From positions 1 to 58,780 of the forward strand of contig JADNRX010000337.1 in NCBI GenBank assembly GCA_015501595.1: a DNA stretch of 58,780 bases, read 5' to 3'. Origin of the DNA: Hymenopellis radicata (lineage: Eukaryota > Basidiomycota > Agaricomycetes > Agaricales > Physalacriaceae). Below the pieces are notes generated by a model, which ran no database searches, was not told the origin of the DNA, and worked only from the letters and a program-made list of their open reading frames with translations. Positions 11,769 through 22,852 of this stretch are shown here, piece by piece; position 1 is the stretch's first letter; every line of letters begins with the position of its first letter. The position numbers and the translations under genes are program-made.

Positions 11769-12200
11769 CTATAATTATTAAAGGACTTGGACTCTGTTGT
11801 GTTACTTGCATATGTACTTTACTCCTGCCGCAATACTCGTTGTATTTTGCATCTTCTTGTTTGATGTATGCTCTCGACACATGGGGAGCGTAGGGTCAGG
11901 ATGTGTCATCTGAGGAGCGAAATCAAGAGGTCCAAGATTCCAGCACGATCCTTTTGCCTGATCCGGCCCTTGCTCGTAATCGTATTATATTTCATGTCGT
12001 GCGTCGTGGACGACGGGGTTAGTGCACGAAATTGACAGGTATAGTGTCCATCCTCAATAATAAAATATACAATCTTAAATTTTCCTTACGCGTCAGTGTC
12101 AATCTGCAACTGCGCGCTAAAGAATGGCGTCACATGACCGTAGAGCCGACTCTGCGCTTTGTCTCATTTGGTGATTCAGGTCTTCTTACCTTCCACCATC

Positions 12201-14286
12201 ATGCCCGAGTGCCCTGAGGATGTTTCTGCAGTTGAAAAAGTAAACTCTGATCGCAAGGACCACTTGAAAAGAACAGGACAAGCTCTGACCGGTGCGTACT
12301 CATTGCCTTTTTGAGATATTACTCATTCCTTTGTTCAGCGTCTTTCCAGTGCTTCCCAGCATGTTTTTCCGACGCCCCTGGCCATGCTACCGTTGACTTT
12401 TCCCGGTTTGATCCCTCCTCTCAAAACGCACAGGTCATTACACCTCGCGCCGTGGACCTGGCCAAAATGAGCTGCAATGCTAACGGCTCTACACCAGGAC
12501 AGTACGCCCCGCTGGAGCCTCTTCTGCAGCCCCAAGAGCCTGGTCCTCTTGTGATTTCCCGTCGCGGCAAGCAGACATTCATCGGTGCGGGAAGGGTATG
12601 TCTGTGTACGCACACCACCACGATCCTCATACTTTTTCAGATTGGAGTCCAAGTTTCGTGGGCACTCGAGGGTCTTCTGGTCCCCTTTTCCCGGGACGAC
12701 TATGAGGACATCATTGCCCATGACAGTCCGGGCAATAACCCCTGCCCAATCAAATGCGAGCGACTGCGTACCTTTGAGCTGCCCGCTAAATACCAGGACG
12801 AGTTCTCTAATCCCTCTTCCACCCGCCGCACTCTCACTATCCTCGCCGCATTCGTCACACCTGAACGTGCATATTCCATTACCGACAATGATCGGTTCCT
12901 CCGATTCCACGTTACTACGCTTGATCGGTTCTGGTCTGAGGAAGACATGGAGCCAAAGTCAGAGGTATACTTGATGCTACTTTTTCCACTCTAGTCTTCA
13001 CGCTGTTTTGATAGCTATGGCCTGTAATGTGGGCGCACTTTAAGAGTGGCCCTGACTGGCATTACGAGCACGACGAAGCCATGGAAGGTTTGGATCGGTG
13101 GCGCGACCTCATTCTCTCCAAGAATGACTTCAACACCACTGTGCTGGCTGCTCTTCTCGTTGGTGACTACTCAAACCTTTTCTTTGCATCATTTGGACGT
13201 CATACAGCGAATGACGCTATCCACGAGCTTCGTCTCTTCCCCGGCGAACCAGTGATCAATATCTGTTCTGACGACAATCGTTTTCAAGCGTTCAAGACTG
13301 GACTGGACAACTATATCGCACAGTTTGAGTCTTCGGCGTATATCAAGGAGTGCTGCAATCGATCCACATCTACGAACCCACTCAGCTTTCAAAAGTCGGT
13401 GGACGACAAATATTCGTCCAAGTACATGCGCGTCTTTCGCAAGGCCTCCGTGTTAATTACCATTGAGCATTGGAACGAGTTCGCCCGACTTGGCTATTTT
13501 GACCCTAACCATCGTATCGGTGAGTTCCATCTGTGGAATAGGCTATCTCATTATGATTCAACGTAGGTACTCCATACCAGATTCCTCCTGGTGCTATTAT
13601 CACATCACCGAGATCCAAGCACGTGCGGGTCCCGGTGTGGCATCGTACTGACACACTGGACGCCTATACCATCATACGTGCAAAGGCCCCGGTAAGCGGT
13701 TCTTGGACTGATGGAGCTGAAGTATCGTTTCGCTGTTCTTTCCATGCGTATTCTGATCTATGTTTCAGGAACCGGCCCAGGATCACCGTCTTGACGGCTA
13801 TAAGAGCACTGTAGGTCCCGCCAATTTCAGGATCCTCAAGACGAACAAGACGCATGTGGAGACCGCCATCAAGCATGCACGGCCTGGCCGCCCAAAAAAG
13901 CCAAAGGTATTACATCATTTATATCAAGCATGTAATTATTAACCTCCCTTCAGAACGAGAGCAGTATTCCCGGACGACCCTCCAAGCCGGTCAGAAACCA
14001 AAGCATTGCCAAGCTACAAGGCATCCAATATACACTTGACAACATCGCGTTACTCAGAGAACAAGCCGTCAAGAAGATGGAGGCGATCTTTGGGTGTGCC
14101 GTCAGGCCTCCCCATCGTGATCTAGAGACCGACGCTGATCCAATCAGTGCTAGAACACGCGCGCGCGCTTCAGAGTCTCGATCTGAGGAGCAAGATGGTA
14201 CCTCCGCATCGTCGATGAAGAAGAAACGGAGTCATTCAGAGGAGTCTACGACATCAGGGCCTTCAAAGCGTCGTCGCCACAAGTAA
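12201..14286 (+). CDS. Orphan nuclear protein with AT-hooks
   Basis: A six-intron gene, start ATG 12201 (MPECPEDVSAVEKVNSD). Every splice restores the frame. The first junction creates TASFQCFPACF, then GAGR joins IGVQVSWALEG, and KSE joins LWPVMWAHF. NHRIG joins TPYQIPPGA, AKAP joins EPAQDHRLD, and PKKPK joins NESSIPGRP. The first 400 or so residues are a globular region without a domain I recognise. The C-terminal part has two AT-hook-like cores (PGRPKKPK and PGRPSKP) separated by about ten residues, a helical stretch (IQYTLDNIALLREQAVKKM) and basic clusters (KKKR, SKRRRHK) that would serve as nuclear signals. By these motifs it probably binds AT-rich DNA in the nucleus. The target and the role of the large N-terminal region are unknown. 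Confidence 0.75.
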
Positions 14287-15559
14287 CATGTATTTTATTT
14301 AGTTTACTTTTACGTTTCAATATCTGAGCACAGCAACAACTTTGTTCGCTTGTGGGTTCTACGCGCTGCAAGCCCTACAGGACAAGGCGGAGCACGCGAG
14401 ACCGAAAGCTGCGATGCAAGATTTATTGAAGAATGATGGCTCGATTATACAAGATAAGCTGAGAGGGTGGGTTCCTCTGTCTTTGTTACTGCTTCTCATG
14501 TCGGTGGAAAGCTATATCAAATCCAGTCGTGCTCGCGCTTGAGTGCGTTTCCGGTATTGTCCTTCGCGACTGGCTCTAGACTCCGGATCGCAGCCGAACG
14601 CCCACGACCCTGCGCGAATCTGCGTGGCGTGACAAGATATCTCCTGTCACTTGAACTGCGTTGTTCTCGTCTGCACCGACGCTATTCACGCCACGCTCTC
14701 CTCACATGAGGAGAAGAAGCCGCCTAGTCTAACGTTAGCAGCAGCTACAGTGGAAGCTTAACGCGGAGCTGAGGCGGCCCGCAGAGACTCGCCTGAGTGA
14801 TTTAACGACTGTCAGGCAGTCAGATACTTGCATTTATTCGTGGACCACTAGTCCAGTGGTCTTACAATTAAGCCTTTCCCGTTGAATTCTTTTTGCTATC
14901 AAAGCCTCAGTTCGGCGCCGCTCGTAACAGTACCACATCATTGCTTTATGCCTACTGTTGCTTCTCCGTAAAATGTGTAGAACTTGGGACACTCAACAAG
15001 GATATGATCCTCGGCATCGATCGAACACTTGGTATTCAAACCATGGACCACTAGTCAAGTGGTCTTGCATAGTCGAATCTGTCCACATTTTTTACGATGC
15101 CATTCATGCCTGATAAGGCCCCCCGTCAACTAGAAAGCAGGAGCAAACTAGATTTTCTTTGCGAAAATATTAGTACTTTGCTAGTCAATAAAATGAGTCC
15201 AAGAAGGCTACAATAGGAGAGACTAACCACTGAGGGAAAGTGCCACATGGTTACCTGCGCAATAACTTGTTACGTGGCAGTGTCGTCTTGCCTGAGGAAA
15301 ACCTCTCTGTCGACAATCACCAATGCGCGCCTTTGTCGCACGTTGCCGAATCTGGCTCCAAAACACATCAGGTACAAATAACATGTCCATCGTACTCTGG
15401 AGACAGACACCACTGCTTTCTTTATCATGTACCTTACGCACCCCTAGCGGCTCTCGATCCCCACAGAGGCTGTCAGTTGTGGGATCGTCAGCCATTGCAA
15501 GCTCCTCGCCCACTCGCATACCATCTCCCTTTTTCACAGTGGGTGAGAGATCCCTTTTC
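14287..15559. other. Intergenic; tRNA-like heads, no sure gene
   Basis: Two perfect A boxes sit in near-identical contexts (GGACCACTAGTCCAGTGGTC at about 14842, GGACCACTAGTCAAGTGGTC at about 15045). The first has a B-box-like AGTTCGGCGCC about 50 bp on. A minus-strand frame (15537 to 15223, starting MKKGDGMRVGEELAMADD) and a plus-strand fragment near 14345-14460 (LQDKAEHARPKAAMQDLL) look partly protein-like, but neither can be completed. A CCACA...TGTGGG segment at 15459-15485 resembles 36708-36735. Confidence 0.4.
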
Positions 15560-17115
15560 CCTTACTCCTTCAAGGCGATCTCTTGTCTGGATTTCACCTT
15601 CATCTCTCTGAGAAGGAGAATCAACGATGAAACGAACCACAATGTCACGGTCACGTGCATTCATTTGCGCCGCCGCCACACTTATGGGTGATGCGTATGG
15701 AAATTATGAGATTTCTCATTTTATGGGACAAGATGTATTCAATCGCATTTAGGTTCCTCTAATAACAGTGGGTGTTTCGGCTTTGTAGCACGAAATATAA
15801 TACTATTACTGTGCGCGATCGGCGACCCGATCTTGTCTCTTTTTACCACCCATCTCGGCGATAATCTGTATACCGTCCTCTCTTTTTACCACCCATCTCG
15901 GCGATAATCTGTGTACCCTCGAACTACGTGGGCGCTAGGTCCACGACGCGTGTGGGCCTCTGACACCCTTATTTAGAAGGCGTCTTACACTCAGGCAGTA
16001 ATGGGAGCGACTGACAGCTCCCGCCTCAATTGAGACTTGGTACAGTCATATTCAACTACCCATGAATGTACTTTCTTCAGACTACATACTGCAAGGCGAC
16101 CGGTCCGGTTTGAAGCTCCGCTTGGCGGACTTGCAATGATGTGATCGATTATGATCTCTCTCCCCACCATCACGACGGCTCTCCTGTGAATCGGGAGACG
16201 TTGTATGGACATTGATGGGCGACTGCCTGCCGACTCTCCTGTGAATCGGGAGACGGTATGCTGCTGGGATGGACCTCTGGAGGCGGATGGACATCTACCG
16301 ACTCTCCTGTGAGACGTGCTCTCTTTGAAAAGGTACGTTTCGATCTATGCCATTTACACGCGGTCTCATGATTTGTACAGCGTCTGCAAGCCCGACTTGC
16401 ACCTCATCGCGTACATGCCCCAGCCAGGTACACTTGGCCTACGCTACTCATGATTCGCGGTGTGGTCAAGCTGCGGCGTCGCGCAACCAAACGATGCTCA
16501 TCTGGCCCAGTATTCTCCAGGGTCTACCTCCCTGATGACTGTCTGGAGTCGATGACGTGGCTACACTTTGTGTTCCGCGGGAGCAAAGTCGATGTACATG
16601 ACTAGATTCGACATCTGCCGACTCTCCTGTGAATCGGGGGACGGTATACTGCTGGGATGGATCTCTGGAGGCGGATGGACATCTACCGACTCTCCTGTGC
16701 ATCGGGGGACGGTACGATTGTGCTCGCTTTGAAAAGGTACATTGTGCTGTATAACATTTACACACGGTCTCATCATTCCTACAGCGCCCATGTCAATTTA
16801 TGTTCGTGCGCCCAACTCGGCGCGTACATGGGACACTGACCCTCCGCTCCGCATGATTCACAAGCCGAGGCAATGAGGAGTATACCGCATCGTGTATGGG
16901 CGTAAAACCGCTACCTATCTCACTATGTTACCTGACCGCTTCACTGGACACTCTTACGTACAGCTTCACTTGACGACACTTTATTTACTGTATGGACACC
17001 TTGGGCAATCACTGTACATGGATGCTCATCTGGCCGATAGCGTTTATTTACCTTACGACTGCCTGGAGTCGATGTCGTGGGTACACTCTCTGTTCCGCGG
17101 GGAGCGCAGTCTATG
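15560..17115. repeat. Complex repeat R2, recent copy of R1
   Basis: This begins CCTTACTCCTTCAAGG exactly as R1 does and stays nearly identical through the first 580 bases. The main difference is a short local duplication near 15866-15915 (the TTTACCACCCATCTCGGCG segment). From about 16255 to 17112 it matches R1 5790-6640. The R1 interval of roughly 900 bp between these two parts, which holds repeated units, is absent. R1 and R2 lie in the same orientation about 11.3 kb apart and bracket P1, P2 and the AT-hook gene. Differences are few, so the duplication is recent. Confidence 0.8.
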
Positions 17116-17362
17116 TACAACCAGATACACTATCAACAGTCGGTACTGCGAATGCGAGCAGAAGAACGCGCGCTCTCGCCACGAGCATTTAGGAGCTATT
17201 ACCTGAAACGGGAAACGCCGTTTGGGCAAGGTTGATCTTTTGATTTCCAGGTGTTATACCAGATTGTTAATGCGTAACGCTCGCTCAGCTTCCAAATTCA
17301 TATCTATGTGCTCCGCGACAAGCACGATTATTTACCTGTGCCTTGTAGAATACAACGCTTGT

Positions 17363-18692
17363 CTAGTTGAAGGATACTATTTTATTATACGACACTCTCA
17401 AGTTGTTCGGCGGTATTTCACCCAACGCGGCCTGCACCTTTGAAAGCTCTTCCGCAGCATTCAGACCATCGCCCATCTCGGCCAGCAAGCTCTGGACTCT
17501 CTCGTTGGCGCACTTTAGCTTGATGTCAGCCTATCTTTACCAGATGATGCCAAAATGCCTACCGTGAGTCGCCGCAAGTGTAGTACAAATTGCCAAACGT
17601 CAAGCTCAAACGGATTATACTCTTGTCCCTCCAAGATGAAGTTTGGTATCGGTCGGGTGTAAGACTCCACCGGAACGTTCGGAAACGGCAACCCATAGCA
17701 TATGCAGTCTTCGGACGGGGTTGAAGGAGGAAACGCAATTGCGGTTTCAAAATCAAAAAGCCATACTCTGGGGTGTGCCGCCAAAGGACGTCGCGTTTCG
17801 CAGAGGGAGTGGGGCATCCACTCGACCATGAAATTGTTTACGAATGCGTCCTTGAGCAAGGGTGAGCAAACAAACAATGATTGACTTGTGGAACGCACAC
17901 GGTGAGCCACTCTCTTCTCATGCAAAAACATCAGGGCCTGGAATAACCTTTAGGACAACCATTTCATGCAGAGTACAATCACCCACCTCAAGGGCCTGTA
18001 TGACAATGTGGAGTAAATCCCCGAGCGAGCAATGCTCTGACAATATAGCGTCCCGGATGACATCACTGATACAAAACTCTACTCCCCATAGGGAACACGC
18101 CGATAGTAAGGTTGTCAACATGAATCTCCCTGAGGAGTGGGAGAATGTGGTTTTCCGCCTCGAATATGGCCAATCCTGATAAAGCCTGACGCAGTGCGAA
18201 CAATCCAGTCTCGCCATCAGTCCCTACAACGAGGACTTTGCAAACAAAGTCTGCACCGCTCTTACAGCGAACGGCGCGTAAGAGCGCTGTCTAGATGGCT
18301 ATCAACATTACGCGGGATGATATTCTGCAACCGCGTACCGTGTACTGGAAAATTGTAATATTCAAATGCTCAACACGTGTCGTGGAGGACAAACGACCAC
18401 TTCGCATGTATCCGTTGTCTAGCGCCTTGTCCGGCAGCACAAGTTCCACAAAACCTTTGTATCGCCAAGATTCAAGACCATTCTTGCGCAGGACAGCGCC
18501 AAGTTTAAACCACAATAATTCTGCCGAATCATCGGCGGAGCGCCATTCTGAGATGGTACGAGGCCACTAGAAAGGTTTGTTAGACAGGTTCTGGGAATCG
18601 TAGGGGAACAGCACTTGGAACTTGTGCCGCCCGAGGCCCAACAGCCACATGAGCCTTTGCGGCAGAGATCGAAAGAACGACATGACAGTCAT
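17363..18692 (-). CDS. Agaricomycete-type kinase-like protein
   Basis: The minus-strand model starts at ATG 18692 (MTVMSFFRSLPQRLMWLL). Its first intron is 18614-18567; WPRTISEWRSADDSAELLW follows. A GTTGCA...ACAG intron then joins QYTVRA to LLRAVRCKSGADFVCKV. Two further introns assemble QALE-ALMFLHEKRVAHR-DAFVNNFM, so the catalytic HRD motif exists only after splicing (donor GTGCGT, acceptor CTCAAG). A DFG-like DFE follows in VWLFDFETAIAF, then the FELDVWQF helix. A last exon ends near 17363 (LKCANERVQSLLAEMG...). This order matches a large kinase-like family of mushroom-forming fungi. DFE in place of DFG makes activity doubtful. The frame breaks once near 18090 (GVFPMGSR to EFCISDVIRD), by about one base, so it may be a pseudogene or carry an assembly error. 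Confidence 0.7.
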
Positions 18693-18828
18693 GGTTGAAC
18701 GAGTGCACTGTTTGTCAACGTCATGTGTAAGATGTTCGGGTATGGCAACGTAAGTGTCATCATCTCAAGCATGATATATAAAGCATCGACTTCCATACGA
18801 CCGGCCTCACTCCACTTGACCCTCTACC
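18693..18828. promoter_or_regulatory. Divergent promoter with TATA box
   Basis: This 136-bp gap separates the kinase-like gene (minus) from the small gene (plus). TATATAAAG at 18775-18783 is 46 bp upstream of the small-gene ATG. A gap this short implies shared control sequence. Confidence 0.45.
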
Positions 18829-19081
18829 ATGTCGACGAGGTCAACCTTCAAGGATTATCCAGTACGACTCGCTACAAAGTCCAAGCCTGCCCCCACCTCA
18901 ATCGCCTATGGTGTAGGTAGGAGGACTCAAGTGGATTCAGGGATACTCAATCGTATTTTAGGGAGAATACACCTACACCTATGAAGGGCGCACACTGACA
19001 GGGCGCTATCAAAGTGCGACCGAATCGGTCGTCGGAGTGCGTACTACTATCTGTTCCACAACCATTCTTACCGATGTTTGA
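18829..19081 (+). CDS. Small two-exon protein, about 66 residues
   Basis: I do not recognise it. ATG 18829 opens MSTRSTFKDYPVRLATK. A GTAGGT...TTTTAG intron of about 48 nt follows AYG, and exon 2 reads GEYTYTYEGRTLTGRYQS to the TGA at 19079-19081. Without splicing the frame stops soon after the donor. Support comes from the TATA box at an ordinary distance, clean splice signals and a protein-like composition (Thr/Tyr-rich beta pattern). There is no signal peptide, and the short basic N-terminus is followed by a likely beta hairpin. It is divergent from the kinase-like gene, whose control region it shares. Confidence 0.5.
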
Positions 19082-19745
19082 ACCAGATCAAATTAGGCCT
19101 CCTCCATGCTGACGGCTTTATTCGTCAGGTAGACGTACGCTGCACAGTATCAACACCCGGGTTGGTCGCCTTCTTGCATTCTCTATTTTGCTGGCTGACC
19201 AATGTTTAGGAGGCCCCTCACTCAATCGTAGAATGAGGAGGACGTGAAGCCGACCCTACGCCATTATGCACTCTCTTCTCTGGATTATATATAGATGTAG
19301 TACGCGCCCGCCCGGACCCGGATTTGGCTTGATGTAACTATTTATAAATGGATGAATGATTAACAGTGATCGTACCTTCATCATTCACATAAAGTCGCAC
19401 ATGCTAAATCACACTTATCAAGGCTAAAGCTTTGCTGTCGCCGTTGTACAGGGGTACGGTCGGGCAATGATTCTGGCAGTAAAGCTGATGACATATTTCA
19501 ACAAGTGCCTTACAGCTCCTTCAGGTTTAAAGGTAGGTTACTGTGCTTAGGGGAGTTACACACCCAAAAAGTATTCTTACACACCTAACTTTCATTGAAA
19601 CCCAGAAGGTCCATTGTGGTTGTCACTCTAACCCATACCTCTCTCAGAAGGGCCCTGATTATGACTGTAAAATTGACAGCCGTATTTGTATCACACTGAG
19701 AGTATGGTGCGGAAGCCCTAACCATGCCGACTTCATTCCAAGACC
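19082..19745. other. No gene seen
   Basis: Intergenic sequence grading into AT-rich DNA. Short frames here lack domains and splice support. Confidence 0.35.
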
Positions 19746-21420
19746 ACTAAACTAGTGATCTACAATTTAAATACATATAGATAAGAGTTATCTATTCAAT
19801 ATACACTGGGTTAGGCCAATCCTTTTCACTTTAAATTCAACTTTAAGTATATAATGTTTTTCCAATAAATTTTCAGTTTTTTAGAGCATAAATTCTTAAA
19901 TATTTTTATTAAATTATCTCCTATCAAACAAAATTTGCTTTAATAAAATTTAGGGGAATTTAGTTTAATAGGAGAAAATTTGTGAAAATTATTTGAAAAA
20001 TTTATACTCTGAAAAGGCTGAAATTTCCTTTCAAATAAAATTATATACTTACAGATAATATTACAGTGAAAAAAGTTGACTTGATATCTAGTAATATATA
20101 GCTCAAATAGATTTTATAATAGATTCAAGTACTACAAATTCAATAACTGTATAGTGTACAGAAGCAACTTATGATGACTAATTTTCTGTTTGCTTGATAA
20201 GAGTGTCTGATTGTGCTCTTATCCCTGCAAGTATGTGCAGAGTCTAATTCTGCTTTAATTTGAATCTTGACCGCTATGGGAAATATTCTAGAGGATAAAG
20301 AGCATGCTGAATATATTAAGAGTAGTTTTGCGGTCTGTACATTAATGTATAATTATTTAAAAGATGCATTTATTCTCCAGACATGTAATTACTCAAAGAC
20401 ATATCTATTCTGCTCGACGTGCGGCTAGGGTGAGGCTGGGCTAGGTGAGGGTGGTGGGATAGGAAGGGATAGGAGGGGCTAGGTGAGGGTTACAGTGGGG
20501 GGTTAGAGGTTGGCTGTCTCGGTCGGAGGATAACGTTTATTTCTCTTGCTGCTCAGTGGTAGTGTTGTATGATAGAGGGTCTCATAGTGTGCATACAAGA
20601 TCATTATTTATTTTCTATTAAGCTTAATTAGCTATTTCTTAATATTTAATATCTAATCTCTTAATATACATCTATTTCGCCCTACGTGCGGCTAGGGTGA
20701 GGCTGGGCTAGGTGAGGGTGGTGAGATAGGAAGGGATAGGAGGGCTAGGTGTGGGTTAGGGGTGAGAGGTTAGAGGTTAGCTGTCTCGGTCGGAGGATAA
20801 CGTTTATTTCTCTTGCTGCTCAGTGGTAGTGTTGTATGATAGAGGGTCTCATAGTGTGCATACAAGATCATTATGTATTTTCTATTAAGCTTAATTAGCT
20901 ATTTCTTAATATTTAATATCTAATCTCTTAATATACATCTATTTTGCTCTACGAGAGGCTAGGGTGAGGCCGGGCTAGGTCAGGGTGTGGGTTAGGAAGG
21001 GCTAGGTGAGGGATAGGAGGGCTAGGTGTGGGTTAGGAGTGAGAGGTTAGAGGTTAGCCGTCTCGGTCGGAGGATAACGTTTATTTCTCTTGCTGCTTAG
21101 TGGTTGTTGCCATGTTGTAGGGGGGTGCATACAAGATTATGATTTACAGTACCAAGCTTCTGATAAGCTACAAGATTTGTTAATATTTAATATCTAATTT
21201 CTACTCGAGATACATCTACAGTATTTTCATATTTATTTTTATCAATGTTTGGTATTAGTTGATAAGGTGGCCAGACTAGGTAGAGGCAAGTTCATACTTC
21301 TAATGAATCAGGAAAACACAATAACAGACGTTTCGTTGAAATACAAAAAATACAAATTTTCATGTATGAGCACTACATGTGCTTGAAGAAAACTTGACTG
21401 AAGTAGAAGAAATCATGAAT
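19746..21420. repeat. AT-rich island with tandem repeats
   Basis: Composition shifts abruptly at about 19750 to strongly A+T-rich sequence with homopolymer runs, unlike the rest of the window. The 267-bp tandem array is embedded in it. No coding potential is visible. Such islands in fungi can mark old, mutation-degraded transposons or subtelomeric/centromere-like blocks; the sequence alone cannot decide between these. Confidence 0.6.
20421..21214. repeat. 267-bp tandem repeat, three copies
   Basis: The unit begins G(C/A)GGCTAGGGTGAGGC at 20421, 20688 and 20955, an exact 267-bp period twice. Each unit has a G-rich block of GGCTAGG, GTGAGGG, GGGATAGG and GTTAGAGGTTAG variants. A conserved middle follows (GTCTCGGTCGGAGGATAACG), then an AT-rich tail (TTAATATTTAATATCTAATC). 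The third copy decays after its middle. The G blocks resemble scrambled telomere repeat (TTAGGG-like) and could form G-quadruplexes. Confidence 0.85.
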
Positions 21421-21464
21421 AGCTTGCTTGAGTTGCATTTAAAAAATCACTGATGTACGCGGAC

Positions 21465-21541
21465 TCATCACACACTAAGGGATTCGAACCCAACTTCATT
21501 TGCATGCATGGGATAACCATTACACTAACTGTGCCTACTTT
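21465..21541 (-). ncRNA. tRNA-like sequence with intact A and B boxes
   Basis: On the minus strand TAGTGTAATGG is a perfect A box and GGGTTCGAATCCC contains a perfect B box, at normal tRNA spacing. Five to six acceptor-stem pairs can be drawn (GCACAGT with AGTGTGT). The anticodon stem does not form and the lower T stem has two mismatches. I read it as a tRNA pseudogene or SINE head with a usable Pol III promoter, about 140 bp upstream of E1 and pointing away from it. Confidence 0.45.
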
Positions 21542-21680
21542 TGTGGCTCTGCACAGCGGCAACATCACGTCTCTGATCACCGATCGCGTCGCGTCGCGTC
21601 CAACTCGGCTCGTTGCATTGGGTGTACCTGGCAATCCAGTGGGGCTGCCAGAACACCCTACGTACTTTTCTACCACCACC

Positions 21681-22339
21681 ATGTCTGAGGACACGGCGGT
21701 TAGCGATGCTTGCCAGTGGACCAGTACGTTCCTCTCATGCAGTGTTCGAAACACATCTAACCCCATGTTACAGGCTGCTTCGGAGAGCCGGACGCGCAGG
21801 GATACTATAATCTCCATCTGCAGGTCGTCAACCTTATCCTAGGTATGTACATCGCACAAAGTGGTCTACTCACGTCTCACGGCAGTCAGGTAATATTGCA
21901 AAATCAGTCAATGAGGAGCGTCTATCGCAGTGGTGTAGTACGTCCAGGCCACATCGTCCGAGTTCTTCCCACTGACGGCGACTCATCTCAGTGGACCCCG
22001 ATGACGCCGATGACGCTGGCTTTGTCAAGGTACATGCCAGTGAGATCCTAGTCGCCCAAGGTGAGCCAGCGTCGTCAATCTGAACGTGATCTCATTGCTA
22101 CCACAGACATCATGGGGATCGTGATGATCGACGGTGTACCTGAGCCAGCATCGCGTCCCCCACCCGAGCCGGCGACGCCTCGCAAACGCAAGCGGGAGCC
22201 AGAGGACGATGAAGAGGAAGAACCACTATTCACGCCGACCCAACCAACGTTTGAACATAGAGTCATAAATGGATACGGGGCGAGGATTTCGGCCAGGACA
22301 GCGGCTAAGCGGGGGAGAGCGAGATCGATGTCAGGGTAG
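21681..22339 (+). CDS. Small orphan protein E1, paralogue of E2
   Basis: Starts at ATG 21681 (MSEDTAVSDACQWT). Short introns separate exons encoding CFGEPDAQGYYNLHLQVV, VDPDDADDAGFVKVHASE and DIMGIVMIDGVPEP. The end is a Pro-rich, strongly charged tail with PRKRKREPEDDEEEE and AKRGRARSMSG, and the stop is at 22337-22339. The motif (G)EPDxxGYxxxH occurs in both E genes and is echoed in the third exon as DDADDAGFVKVH, so the protein probably has two copies of a short module. The KRKR cluster suggests a nuclear location. Exon 3 borders are uncertain. About 85 bp upstream of the ATG are also conserved with E2 (CCAACTCGGCTC...TTGGGTGTACCTG here). Function unknown. Confidence 0.6.
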
Positions 22340-22495
22340 TAGGTATTATCCGTACTCAGCATTGTTATGCATTCAAGAATAGCTAGCGTACCTTGTTGTT
22401 CAATTTGCTACGATTTTTTGTCTAGGCTGAAGTGTACGATCGGACTCGTTCATAGCAAAACTCGCAAAAAAATTGTTACCACCCCCTTCAACCTG

Positions 22496-22785
22496 TATAA
22501 GGTGCCGTGCCGACAAGCCAACGCGCCTTGATTCCAGGCAGTTTCCAGCCAATCTGGGCAAATGTACGAGTCCTACGCATTCGAAACGCCCCAAGACGTA
22601 GTTTAGGCCAAGAAGCTCCTACCAATGGGTACGTCTTTGGCGTGTAGCTCCGAGCAGACATGGTGCTGCTCTGACTTCAAAAGCCTGCAAAAAATGGGTT
22701 ACGTCCTATCTATAAGGCGCCGTGCCGATAAGCTAATGCGCCTTGATTCGAGGGATTACCCAATTTGAGACAACCTATGAGAACG
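22496..22785. repeat. Direct repeat pair, 215 bp apart
   Basis: TATAAGGTGCCGTGCCGACA at 22496 recurs as TATAAGGCGCCGTGCCGATA at 22711. Both continue with GCGCCTTGATTC and a diverged tail of about 40 bp. Both follow a run of A residues. It lies between E1 and gene G; no gene is seen in it. Confidence 0.6.
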
Positions 22786-22852
22786 GTGCGTCTGGCCAAG
22801 GAGATCTATATGGCGCGTGTTGAATGAGACGAGTATAGACATGCACTACCAA

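Noticed and set aside
15223..15537. Minus-strand gene starting MKKGDGMRVGEE
   Set aside because: Plausible start but no second exon could be joined and the later half is low quality; kept only as a note in the intergenic entry.
20421..21214. Interstitial telomere
   Set aside because: G-rich blocks are irregular and not runs of a single telomeric hexamer; the true period is a 267-bp satellite.
21479..21491. Functional tRNA gene on the minus strand
   Set aside because: Promoter boxes are perfect but the anticodon stem does not form and the T stem has mismatches; called tRNA-like only.
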